This document shows, piece by piece, positions 34,501 through 45,701 of a stretch of DNA of 64,000 nt. Numbering within the stretch: the first letter of the stretch is position 1; the number at the start of each line of letters is the position of its first letter. Below the pieces are notes generated by a model. That model ran no database searches and was not told where the DNA came from. It saw only the letters and a program-made list of their open reading frames with translations. This DNA comes from Galaxea fascicularis (taxonomy: Eukaryota; Cnidaria; Anthozoa; Scleractinia; Euphylliidae): contig OX419340.1 in NCBI GenBank assembly GCA_948470475.1, positions 19,763,016-19,827,015 of the forward strand, written 5' to 3'. The position numbers and the translations under genes are program-made.

Positions 34501-37500
34501 TTCAAAAATCGAAATTTTTACAAGGCCGTAGGGGCAAAATTCAAAAGTGACCAAAACGTGCTGGAAACGTTGCAATCGTGATCTACTAACCAAATGTAGG
34601 TACGATCGCCGATTTTTAACTTTCTCCGGCAAAATTTCAAAAATCGAAATTTTTACAAGGCCGTAGGGGCAAAATTCAAAAGTGACCAAAACGTGCTGGA
34701 AACGTTGCAATCGTGATCTACTAACCAAATGTAGGTACGATCGCCGATTTTTAACTTTCTCCGGCAAAATTTCAAAAATCGAAATTTTTACAAGGCCGTA
34801 GGGGCAAAATTCAAAAGTGACCAAAACGTGCTGGAAACGTTGCAATCGTGATCTACTAACCAAATGTAGGTACGATCGCCGATTTTTAACTTTCTCCGGC
34901 AAAATTTCAAAAATCGAAATTTTTACAAGGCCGTAGGGGCAAAATTCAAAAGTGACCAAAACGTGCTGGAAACGTTGCAATCGTGATCTACTAACCAAAT
35001 GTAGGTACGATCGCCGATTTTTAACTTTCTCCGGCAAAATTTCAAAAATCGAAATTTTTACAAGGCCGTAGGGGCAAAATTCAAAAGTGACCAAAACGTG
35101 CTGGAAACGTTGCAATCGTGATCTACTAACCAAATGTAGGTACGATCGCCGATTTTTAACTTTCTCCGGCAAAATTTCAAAAATCGAAATTTTTACAAGG
35201 CCGTAGGGGCAAAATTCAAAAGTGACCAAAACGTGCTGGAAACGTTGCAATCGTGATCTACTAACCAAATGTAGGTACGATCGCCGATTTTTAACTTTCT
35301 CCGGCAAAATTTCAAAAATCGAAATTTTTACAAGGCCGTAGGGGCAAAATTCAAAAGTGACCAAAACGTGCTGGAAACGTTGCAATCGTGATCTACTAAC
35401 CAAATGTAGGTACGATCGCCGATTTTTAACTTTCTCCGGCAAAATTTCAAAAATCGAAATTTTTACAAGGCCGTAGGGGCAAAATTCAAAAGTGACCAAA
35501 ACGTGCTGGAAACGTTGCAATCGTGATCTACTAACCAAATGTAGGTACGATCGCCGATTTTTAACTTTCTCCGGCAAAATTTCAAAAATCGAAATTTTTA
35601 CAAGGCCGTAGGGGCAAAATTCAAAAGTGACCAAAACGTGCTGGAAACGTTGCAATCGTGATCTACTAACCAAATGTAGGTACGATCGCCGATTTTTAAC
35701 TTTCTCCGGCAAAATTTCAAAAATCGAAATTTTTACAAGGCCGTAGGGGCAAAATTCAAAAGTGACCAAAACGTGCTGGAAACGTTGCAATCGTGATCTA
35801 CTAACCAAATGTAGGTACGATCGCCGATTTTTAACTTTCTCCGGCAAAATTTCAAAAATCGAAATTTTTACAAGGCCGTAGGGGCAAAATTCAAAAGTGA
35901 CCAAAACGTGCTGGAAACGTTGCAATCGTGATCTACTAACCAAATGTAGGTACGATCGCCGATTTTTAACTTTCTCCGGCAAAATTTCAAAAATCGAAAT
36001 TTTTACAAGGCCGTAGGGGCAAAATTCAAAAGTGACCAAAACGTGCTGGAAACGTTGCAATCGTGATCTACTAACCAAATGTAGGTACGATCGCCGATTT
36101 TTAACTTTCTCCGGCAAAATTTCAAAAATCGAAATTTTTACAAGGCCGTAGGGGCAAAATTCAAAAGTGACCAAAACGTGCTGGAAACGTTGCAATCGTG
36201 ATCTACTAACCAAATGTAGGTACGATCGCCGATTTTTAACTTTCTCCGGCAAAATTTCAAAAATCGAAATTTTTACAAGGCCGTAGGGGCAAAATTCAAA
36301 AGTGACCAAAACGTGCTGGAAACGTTGCAATCGTGATCTACTAACCAAATGTAGGTACGATCGCCGATTTTTAACTTTCTCCGGCAAAATTTCAAAAATC
36401 GAAATTTTTACAAGGCCGTAGGGGCAAAATTCAAAAGTGACCAAAACGTGCTGGAAACGTTGCAATCGTGATCTACTAACCAAATGTAGGTACGATCGCC
36501 GATTTTTAACTTTCTCCGGCAAAATTTCAAAAATCGAAATTTTTACAAGGCCGTAGGGGCAAAATTCAAAAGTGACCAAAACGTGCTGGAAACGTTGCAA
36601 TCGTGATCTACTAACCAAATGTAGGTACGATCGCCGATTTTTAACTTTCTCCGGCAAAATTTCAAAAATCGAAATTTTTACAAGGCCGTAGGGGCAAAAT
36701 TCAAAAGTGACCAAAACGTGCTGGAAACGTTGCAATCGTGATCTCCTAACCAAATGTAGGTACGATCGCCGATTTTTAACTTTCTCCGGCAAAATTTCAA
36801 AAATCGAAATTTTTACAAGGCCGTAGGGGCAAAATTCAAAAGTGACCAAAACGTGCTGGAAACGTTGCAATCGTGATCTACTAACCAAATGTAGGTACGA
36901 TCGCCGATTTTTAACTTTCTCCGGCAAAATTTCAAAAATCGAAATTTTTACAAGGCCGTAGGGGCAAAATTCAAAAGTGACCAAAACGTGCTGGAAACGT
37001 TGCAATCGTGATCTACTAACCAAATGTAGGTACGATCGCCGATTTTTAACTTTCTCCGGCAAAATTTCAAAAATCGAAATTTTTACAAGGCCGTAGGGGC
37101 AAAATTCAAAAGTGACCAAAACGTGCTGGAAACGTTGCAATCGTGATCTACTAACCAAATGTAGGTACGATCGCCGATTTTTAACTTTCTCCGGCAAAAT
37201 TTCAAAAATCGAAATTTTTACAAGGCCGTAGGGGCAAAATTCAAAAGTGACCAAAACGTGCTGGAAACGTTGCAATCGTGATCTACTAACCAAATGTAGG
37301 TACGATCGCCGATTTTTAACTTTCTCCGGCAAAATTTCAAAAATCGAAATTTTTACAAGGCCGTAGGGGCAAAATTCAAAAGTGACCAAAACGTGCTGGA
37401 AACGTTGCAATCGTGATCTACTAACCAAATGTAGGTACGATCGCCGATTTTTAACTTTCTCCGGCAAAATTTCAAAAATCGAAATTTTTACAAGGCCGTA

Positions 37501-40500
37501 GGGGCAAAATTCAAAAGTGACCAAAACGTGCTGGAAACGTTGCAATCGTGATCTACTAACCAAATGTAGGTACGATCGCCGATTTTTAACTTTCTCCGGC
37601 AAAATTTCAAAAATCGAAATTTTTACAAGGCCGTAGGGGCAAAATTCAAAAGTGACCAAAACGTGCTGGAAACGTTGCAATCGTGATCTACTAACCAAAT
37701 GTAGGTACGATCGCCGATTTTTAACTTTCTCCGGCAAAATTTCAAAAATCGAAATTTTTACAAGGCCGTAGGGGCAAAATTCAAAAGTGACCAAAACGTG
37801 CTGGAAACGTTGCAATCGTGATCTACTAACCAAATGTAGGTACGATCGCCGATTTTTAACTTTCTCCGGCAAAATTTCAAAAATCGAAATTTTTACAAGG
37901 CCGTAGGGGCAAAATTCAAAAGTGACCAAAACGTGCTGGAAACGTTGCAATCGTGATCTACTAACCAAATGTAGGTACGATCGCCGATTTTTAACTTTCT
38001 CCGGCAAAATTTCAAAAATCGAAATTTTTACAAGGCCGTAGGGGCAAAATTCAAAAGTGACCAAAACGTGCTGGAAACGTTGCAATCGTGATCTACTAAC
38101 CAAATGTAGGTACGATCGCCGATTTTTAACTTTCTCCGGCAAAATTTCAAAAATCGAAATTTTTACAAGGCCGTAGGGGCAAAATTCAAAAGTGACCAAA
38201 ACGTGCTGGAAACGTTGCAATCGTGATCTACTAACCAAATGTAGGTACGATCGCCGATTTTTAACTTTCTCCGGCAAAATTTCAAAAATCGAAATTTTTA
38301 CAAGGCCGTAGGGGCAAAATTCAAAAGTGACCAAAACGTGCTGGAAACGTTGCAATCGTGATCTACTAACCAAATGTAGGTACGATCGCCGATTTTTAAC
38401 TTTCTCCGGCAAAATTTCAAAAATCGAAATTTTTACAAGGCCGTAGGGGCAAAATTCAAAAGTGACCAAAACGTGCTGGAAACGTTGCAATCGTGATCTA
38501 CTAACCAAATGTAGGTACGATCGCCGATTTTTAACTTTCTCCGGCAAAATTTCAAAAATCGAAATTTTTACAAGGCCGTAGGGGCAAAATTCAAAAGTGA
38601 CCAAAACGTGCTGGAAACGTTGCAATCGTGATCTACTAACCAAATGTAGGTACGATCGCCGATTTTTAACTTTCTCCGGCAAAATTTCAAAAATCGAAAT
38701 TTTTACAAGGCCGTAGGGGCAAAATTCAAAAGTGACCAAAACGTGCTGGAAACGTTGCAATCGTGATCTACTAACCAAATGTAGGTACGATCGCCGATTT
38801 TTAACTTTCTCCGGCAAAATTTCAAAAATCGAAATTTTTACAAGGCCGTAGGGGCAAAATTCAAAAGTGACCAAAACGTGCTGGAAACGTTGCAATCGTG
38901 ATCTACTAACCAAATGTAGGTACGATCGCCGATTTTTAACTTTCTCCGGCAAAATTTCAAAAATCGAAATTTTTACAAGGCCGTAGGGGCAAAATTCAAA
39001 AGTGACCAAAACGTGCTGGAAACGTTGCAATCGTGATCTACTAACCAAATGTAGGTACGATCGCCGATTTTTAACTTTCTCCGGCAAAATTTCAAAAATC
39101 GAAATTTTTACAAGGCCGTAGGGGCAAAATTCAAAAGTGACCAAAACGTGCTGGAAACGTTGCAATCGTGATCTACTAACCAAATGTAGGTACGATCGCC
39201 GATTTTTAACTTTCTCCGGCAAAATTTCAAAAATCGAAATTTTTACAAGGCCGTAGGGGCAAAATTCAAAAGTGACCAAAACGTGCTGGAAACGTTGCAA
39301 TCGTGATCTACTAACCAAATGTAGGTACGATCGCCGATTTTTAACTTTCTCCGGCAAAATTTCAAAAATCGAAATTTTTACAAGGCCGTAGGGGCAAAAT
39401 TCAAAAGTGACCAAAACGTGCTGGAAACGTTGCAATCGTGATCTACTAACCAAATGTAGGTACGATCGCCGATTTTTAACTTTCTCCGGCAAAATTTCAA
39501 AAATCGAAATTTTTACAAGGCCGTAGGGGCAAAATTCAAAAGTGACCAAAACGTGCTGGAAACGTTGCAATCGTGATCTACTAACCAAATGTAGGTACGA
39601 TCGCCGATTTTTAACTTTCTCCGGCAAAATTTCAAAAATCGAAATTTTTACAAGGCCGTAGGGGCAAAATTCAAAAGTGACCAAAACGTGCTGGAAACGT
39701 TGCAATCGTGATCTACTAACCAAATGTAGGTACGATCGCCGATTTTTAACTTTCTCCGGCAAAATTTCAAAAATCGAAATTTTTACAAGGCCGTAGGGGC
39801 AAAATTCAAAAGTGACCAAAACGTGCTGGAAACGTTGCAATCGTGATCTACTAACCAAATGTAGGTACGATCGCCGATTTTTAACTTTCTCCGGCAAAAT
39901 TTCAAAAATCGAAATTTTTACAAGGCCGTAGGGGCAAAATTCAAAAGTGACCAAAACGTGCTGGAAACGTTGCAATCGTGATCTACTAACCAAATGTAGG
40001 TACGATCGCCGATTTTTAACTTTCTCCGGCAAAATTTCAAAAATCGAAATTTTTACAAGGCCGTAGGGGCAAAATTCAAAAGTGACCAAAACGTGCTGGA
40101 AACGTTGCAATCGTGATCTACTAACCAAATGTAGGTACGATCGCCGATTTTTAACTTTCTCCGGCAAAATTTCAAAAATCGAAATTTTTACAAGGCCGTA
40201 GGGGCAAAATTCAAAAGTGACCAAAACGTGCTGGAAACGTTGCAATCGTGATCTACTAACCAAATGTAGGTACGATCGCCGATTTTTAACTTTCTCCGGC
40301 AAAATTTCAAAAATCGAAATTTTTACAAGGCCGTAGGGGCAAAATTCAAAAGTGACCAAAACGTGCTGGAAACGTTGCAATCGTGATCTACTAACCAAAT
40401 GTAGGTACGATCGCCGATTTTTAACTTTCTCCGGCAAAATTTCAAAAATCGAAATTTTTACAAGGCCGTAGGGGCAAAATTCAAAAGTGACCAAAACGTG

Positions 40501-43500
40501 CTGGAAACGTTGCAATCGTGATCTACTAACCAAATGTAGGTACGATCGCCGATTTTTAACTTTCTCCGGCAAAATTTCAAAAATCGAAATTTTTACAAGG
40601 CCGTAGGGGCAAAATTCAAAAGTGACCAAAACGTGCTGGAAACGTTGCAATCGTGATCTACTAACCAAATGTAGGTACGATCGCCGATTTTTAACTTTCT
40701 CCGGCAAAATTTCAAAAATCGAAATTTTTACAAGGCCGTAGGGGCAAAATTCAAAAGTGACCAAAACGTGCTGGAAACGTTGCAATCGTGATCTACTAAC
40801 CAAATGTAGGTACGATCGCCGATTTTTAACTTTCTCCGGCAAAATTTCAAAAATCGAAATTTTTACAAGGCCGTAGGGGCAAAATTCAAAAGTGACCAAA
40901 ACGTGCTGGAAACGTTGCAATCGTGATCTACTAACCAAATGTAGGTACGATCGCCGATTTTTAACTTTCTCCGGCAAAATTTCAAAAATCGAAATTTTTA
41001 CAAGGCCGTAGGGGCAAAATTCAAAAGTGACCAAAACGTGCTGGAAACGTTGCAATCGTGATCTACTAACCAAATGTAGGTACGATCGCCGATTTTTAAC
41101 TTTCTCCGGCAAAATTTCAAAAATCGAAATTTTTACAAGGCCGTAGGGGCAAAATTCAAAAGTGACCAAAACGTGCTGGAAACGTTGCAATCGTGATCTA
41201 CTAACCAAATGTAGGTACGATCGCCGATTTTTAACTTTCTCCGGCAAAATTTCAAAAATCGAAATTTTTACAAGGCCGTAGGGGCAAAATTCAAAAGTGA
41301 CCAAAACGTGCTGGAAACGTTGCAATCGTGATCTACTAACCAAATGTAGGTACGATCGCCGATTTTTAACTTTCTCCGGCAAAATTTCAAAAATCGAAAT
41401 TTTTACAAGGCCGTAGGGGCAAAATTCAAAAGTGACCAAAACGTGCTGGAAACGTTGCAATCGTGATCTACTAACCAAATGTAGGTACGATCGCCGATTT
41501 TTAACTTTCTCCGGCAAAATTTCAAAAATCGAAATTTTTACAAGGCCGTAGGGGCAAAATTCAAAAGTGACCAAAACGTGCTGGAAACGTTGCAATCGTG
41601 ATCTACTAACCAAATGTAGGTACGATCGCCGATTTTTAACTTTCTCCGGCAAAATTTCAAAAATCGAAATTTTTACAAGGCCGTAGGGGCAAAATTCAAA
41701 AGTGACCAAAACGTGCTGGAAACGTTGCAATCGTGATCTACTAACCAAATGTAGGTACGATCGCCGATTTTTAACTTTCTCCGGCAAAATTTCAAAAATC
41801 GAAATTTTTACAAGGCCGTAGGGGCAAAATTCAAAAGTGACCAAAACGTGCTGGAAACGTTGCAATCGTGATCTACTAACCAAATGTAGGTACGATCGCC
41901 GATTTTTAACTTTCTCCGGCAAAATTTCAAAAATCGAAATTTTTACAAGGCCGTAGGGGCAAAATTCAAAAGTGACCAAAACGTGCTGGAAACGTTGCAA
42001 TCGTGATCTACTAACCAAATGTAGGTACGATCGCCGATTTTTAACTTTCTCCGGCAAAATTTCAAAAATCGAAATTTTTACAAGGCCGTAGGGGCAAAAT
42101 TCAAAAGTGACCAAAACGTGCTGGAAACGTTGCAATCGTGATCTACTAACCAAATGTAGGTACGATCGCCGATTTTTAACTTTCTCCGGCAAAATTTCAA
42201 AAATCGAAATTTTTACAAGGCCGTAGGGGCAAAATTCAAAAGTGACCAAAACGTGCTGGAAACGTTGCAATCGTGATCTACTAACCAAATGTAGGTACGA
42301 TCGCCGATTTTTAACTTTCTCCGGCAAAATTTCAAAAATCGAAATTTTTACAAGGCCGTAGGGGCAAAATTCAAAAGTGACCAAAACGTGCTGGAAACGT
42401 TGCAATCGTGATCTACTAACCAAATGTAGGTACGATCGCCGATTTTTAACTTTCTCCGGCAAAATTTCAAAAATCGAAATTTTTACAAGGCCGTAGGGGC
42501 AAAATTCAAAAGTGACCAAAACGTGCTGGAAACGTTGCAATCGTGATCTACTAACCAAATGTAGGTACGATCGCCGATTTTTAACTTTCTCCGGCAAAAT
42601 TTCAAAAATCGAAATTTTTACAAGGCCGTAGGGGCAAAATTCAAAAGTGACCAAAACGTGCTGGAAACGTTGCAATCGTGATCTACTAACCAAATGTAGG
42701 TACGATCGCCGATTTTTAACTTTCTCCGGCAAAATTTCAAAAATCGAAATTTTTACAAGGCCGTAGGGGCAAAATTCAAAAGTGACCAAAACGTGCTGGA
42801 AACGTTGCAATCGTGATCTACTAACCAAATGTAGGTACGATCGCCGATTTTTAACTTTCTCCGGCAAAATTTCAAAAATCGAAATTTTTACAAGGCCGTA
42901 GGGGCAAAATTCAAAAGTGACCAAAACGTGCTGGAAACGTTGCAATCGTGATCTACTAACCAAATGTAGGTACGATCGCCGATTTTTAACTTTCTCCGGC
43001 AAAATTTCAAAAATCGAAATTTTTACAAGGCCGTAGGGGCAAAATTCAAAAGTGACCAAAACGTGCTGGAAACGTTGCAATCGTGATCTACTAACCAAAT
43101 GTAGGTACGATCGCCGATTTTTAACTTTCTCCGGCAAAATTTCAAAAATCGAAATTTTTACAAGGCCGTAGGGGCAAAATTCAAAAGTGACCAAAACGTG
43201 CTGGAAACGTTGCAATCGTGATCTACTAACCAAATGTAGGTACGATCGCCGATTTTTAACTTTCTCCGGCAAAATTTCAAAAATCGAAATTTTTACAAGG
43301 CCGTAGGGGCAAAATTCAAAAGTGACCAAAACGTGCTGGAAACGTTGCAATCGTGATCTACTAACCAAATGTAGGTACGATCGCCGATTTTTAACTTTCT
43401 CCGGCAAAATTTCAAAAATCGAAATTTTTACAAGGCCGTAGGGGCAAAATTCAAAAGTGACCAAAACGTGCTGGAAACGTTGCAATCGTGATCTACTAAC

Positions 43501-43764
43501 CAAATGTAGGTACGATCGCCGATTTTTAACTTTCTCCGGCAAAATTTCAAAAATCGAAATTTTTACAAGGCCGTAGGGGCAAAATTCAAAAGTGACCAAA
43601 ACGTGCTGGAAACGTTGCAATCGTGATCTACTAACCAAATGTAGGTACGATCGCCGATTTTTAACTTTCTCCGGCAAAATTTCAAAAATCGAAATTTTTA
43701 CAAGGCCGTAGGGGCAAAATTCAAAAGTGACCAAAACGTGCTGGAAACGTTGCAATCGTGATCT
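22527..43764. repeat. Giant satellite array, 135-bp unit, about 157 copies
   Basis: The same 135-bp unit repeats head to tail for 21.2 kb up to an assembly gap. The period is exact: rows of the listing recur every 540 bp, which is four units. The unit is about 39% GC by hand count and holds a short hairpin (AAAATTTC, 7-base loop, GAAATTTT). The first unit is clearly diverged, the second and third carry a few changes, and the rest are nearly identical. The changes I saw beyond 23.1 kb are all A to C or T to G: 23380, 23650, 24161, 24281, 24325, 28375, 30192 and 36745. Because 135 is a multiple of three and one minus-strand frame lacks stops, an open frame of 7080 codons spans the array (22513-43755). 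I do not regard it as a gene. Confidence 0.97.
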
Positions 43765-43964
43765 NNNNNNNNNNNNNNNNNNNNNNNNNNNNNNNNNNNN
43801 NNNNNNNNNNNNNNNNNNNNNNNNNNNNNNNNNNNNNNNNNNNNNNNNNNNNNNNNNNNNNNNNNNNNNNNNNNNNNNNNNNNNNNNNNNNNNNNNNNNN
43901 NNNNNNNNNNNNNNNNNNNNNNNNNNNNNNNNNNNNNNNNNNNNNNNNNNNNNNNNNNNNNNNN
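43765..43964. other. Assembly gap, 200 N
   Basis: Exactly 200 undetermined bases, a usual placeholder for a gap of unknown size. The satellite runs up to its left edge and a Penelope-like element begins at its right edge, so the array end and the 5' part of that element are missing. Confidence 0.98.
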
Positions 43965-44276
43965 AAGAAATGCAACCTCCAATATGTTGGTTCTACTACA
44001 ACAGAATTTAAAGTTAGATTTAGAAATCACAAATCATCTATGAAAACAAACAAAAAAACCTGCGAAGTTGCCATACATTTTAATCGAACTCCACATGTGT
44101 TATCGGATTTTACATTTCAATGTATTGACCAAATTCAAACCAGCACGTCCGAAAACACTGAAAAATTGTTGATCACGAAAGAAGCATACTGGAGTGCGCA
44201 ATTATTTTCCCTATCACCTTTTGGGCTAAATAAAAGACAGGAATTTCATTCCAGAAATCGCATCCACTATACTTAA
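43965..44276 (+). pseudogene. Penelope-like element 1: C-terminal GIY-YIG endonuclease (partial)
   Basis: The open frame continues out of the gap: CNLQYVGSTTTEFKVRFRNH, then EKLLITKEAYWSAQLFSL and GLNKRQEFHSRNRIHYT before the TAA at 44274. This is the second half of the GIY-YIG endonuclease that Penelope-like elements carry after their reverse transcriptase, where it nicks the target. YVG and the arginine of VRFRNH correspond to the YIG strand and catalytic helix. No break is seen in the visible part. A second, more decayed copy of the same family is at 59586-60192. Confidence 0.85.
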
Positions 44277-44821
44277 TCCTAGCGGGCTCTGAGTAATTTG
44301 TTGCGATTTTCTTATGGCGTATTTTTAACTAGTCTTCGTGCATGTACTAAATAATTTTAGCTCTAAGTGCAATTGTTTCAGCGTTCAGGAGCCCCCTTTG
44401 GGGATTCTGTTATTTTTGGTACTAGCCGGGTCTTTCAAAGGCCCTTAGTTGGGAAATTATTACTTATTGTTTAATGGCCCTTCTTCGGGATTTTGTTAGG
44501 ATTCTGACGTGTGAAGATTCAGAGGCCCTTTATGGGGAACCTGTTACGCTGTGGCAATTACGTATTATTTTTCTATTTTTTGTCGCTAGTTAATTTATTT
44601 CTTTGTCGTTGTTGATTTACATTCTTGTACACCTATTGTTTTCTTTACGTTACGTAACTTGTTAATTATTCATTTTTGTGAGAATTGTATTTAAGTTGTA
44701 AGTTGTTTACGTACTTTTCTGTAACTGACGAAGGTCGAGAGACCGAAACGTTTTATAAAGTTTTATATTTTTATCCTTTTTAAACCAAAAGTTGTCCAAT
44801 TTCGGTCTCTTTTTTAACCAG

Positions 44822-44825
<4 letters not shown>
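44277..44825 (+). other. 3' region of Penelope-like element 1
   Basis: Non-coding sequence after the endonuclease stop. Four short stem-loop motifs with GCCC-loop-GGG form lie at about 44391-44404, 44441-44453, 44477-44489 and 44524-44537, each followed by an ATT-rich TGTTA-like string. A hammerhead-like motif is at 44720-44767. The element seems to end before the TA microsatellite. Confidence 0.6.
44720..44767 (+). ncRNA. Hammerhead-ribozyme-like motif in Penelope-like element 1
   Basis: CTGACGA (44725-44731) is followed by an extra A, a stem GGTC-GAGA-GACC (44733-44744) and GAAA (44745-44748). TGTAA before the core can pair with TTATA at 44763-44767 as stem I, and AC/GT could form a 2-bp stem III, leaving U at the cleavage position. 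Penelope-like elements are known to carry minimal hammerheads. The extra A before stem II is not canonical, so cleavage is uncertain. Confidence 0.45.

Positions 44826-44880
<55 letters not shown>
44826..44880. repeat. TA dinucleotide microsatellite
   Basis: Uninterrupted TA repeats, about 27 units, directly after the Penelope-like 3' region. Confidence 0.95.
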
Positions 44881-44885
<5 letters not shown>

Positions 44886-44910
44886 GCCGCGTAGCACTAT
44901 AAACACATAC

Positions 44911-45102
44911 AAGTGGTGGAACAGAGAATTAACTCTGCAGTGTAAATTAAAGTGCTGAGAGAAAGCCATGAAAAACCCACTGGGCGTTAGCCCTAGTAAA
45001 GGGTATCTACCCTTTACTAGGGCTAACGCCCAGTGGGTTTTTCATGGCTTTCTCTCAGCACTTTAATTTACACTGCAAAGTTAATTCTCTGTTCCACCAC
45101 TT
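44911..45102. mobile_element. 192-bp near-perfect palindrome (foldback element)
   Basis: Two 95-bp arms (44911-45005 and 45008-45102) pair with a single mismatch around a 2-base centre (TC). The outer ends are AAGTGGTGGAAC and its inverse. It would extrude as one long hairpin. A 49-bp piece matching its right end is inserted in the Gypsy right LTR at 21009. I see no clear target duplication. It could be a foldback MITE or two short elements joined in inverse orientation. Confidence 0.85.
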
Positions 45103-45366
45103 AATAGATCCTGGTTTGTTCAATAAATTAAAACCATACGAATTTCTGTTTGTAGAAAAACAAAATAAAGTTGTGAAGAAAAATTTTGAGAAAGTAATGT
45201 AATTTAATATTATGTATTGATGCGAATATTCAGCAATATCGATAAGTACACAAACATGGACATTTCACTGAACAAAATGATGCTTTAGGTTTTCTCCAAC
45301 TTCAAACAGGTTTAGAAACCAAGGTAGACAAAAACCTTAGTTCACCTTCATAAAACATTGTTTAGG

Positions 45367-45700
45367 AAACTTCCAACTTACGATAAAAAAACACTTTTCT
45401 CGGGTGGTCTTATTATTGAAGATGAATACAACAATACTGTTGAAGTGTGGGCAAAGGATTAAAATTTCAGCAGTACGCCTCTTTATATTCTAAATATAAA
45501 AAATTATGATGGAAAATCAGGAAGGAAGGAGTCAAGTCTTATTGGAAGTAGTATTGATAATGACATCACAGGAACATGGAAAATAAGAAATCAAGGTCTC
45601 CTTGATATAACAATAACGCGTCTTAAGATTGTTGGCCAAATGACCGCAATTTCTGCAGCTGATCTTGAAAAATTATATAGAAGCAGTAATCGAAAGGAAG
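45367..45700 (+). pseudogene. Protein fragment of unknown family, cut by LINE-B
   Basis: A readable frame with one TAA: LPTYDKKTLFSGGLIIEDEY, NFSSTPLYILNIKNYDG, SLIGSSIDNDITGTWKIRNQ, ending LEKLYRSSNRKEE just before LINE-B. The composition looks like a real beta-rich protein, but I recognise no family. It may be the upstream part of the tail-fibre-like gene that continues after LINE-B, but I could not show frame continuity. The 264 bp before it (45103-45366) hold no clear feature. Confidence 0.4.
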
Positions 45701-45701
45701 A

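Noticed and set aside
22513..43755. A 7080-residue minus-strand protein-coding gene
   Set aside because: The frame is open only because the unit is 45 codons without a stop; no start context, no domain and no sign of selection.
22527..43764. CRISPR array
   Set aside because: The whole 135-bp unit is repeated with no variable spacers, and the surroundings are those of an animal genome.
43698..44030. Open frames crossing the gap
   Set aside because: They consist mostly of undetermined bases; only the GIY-YIG part from 43965 on is real sequence.
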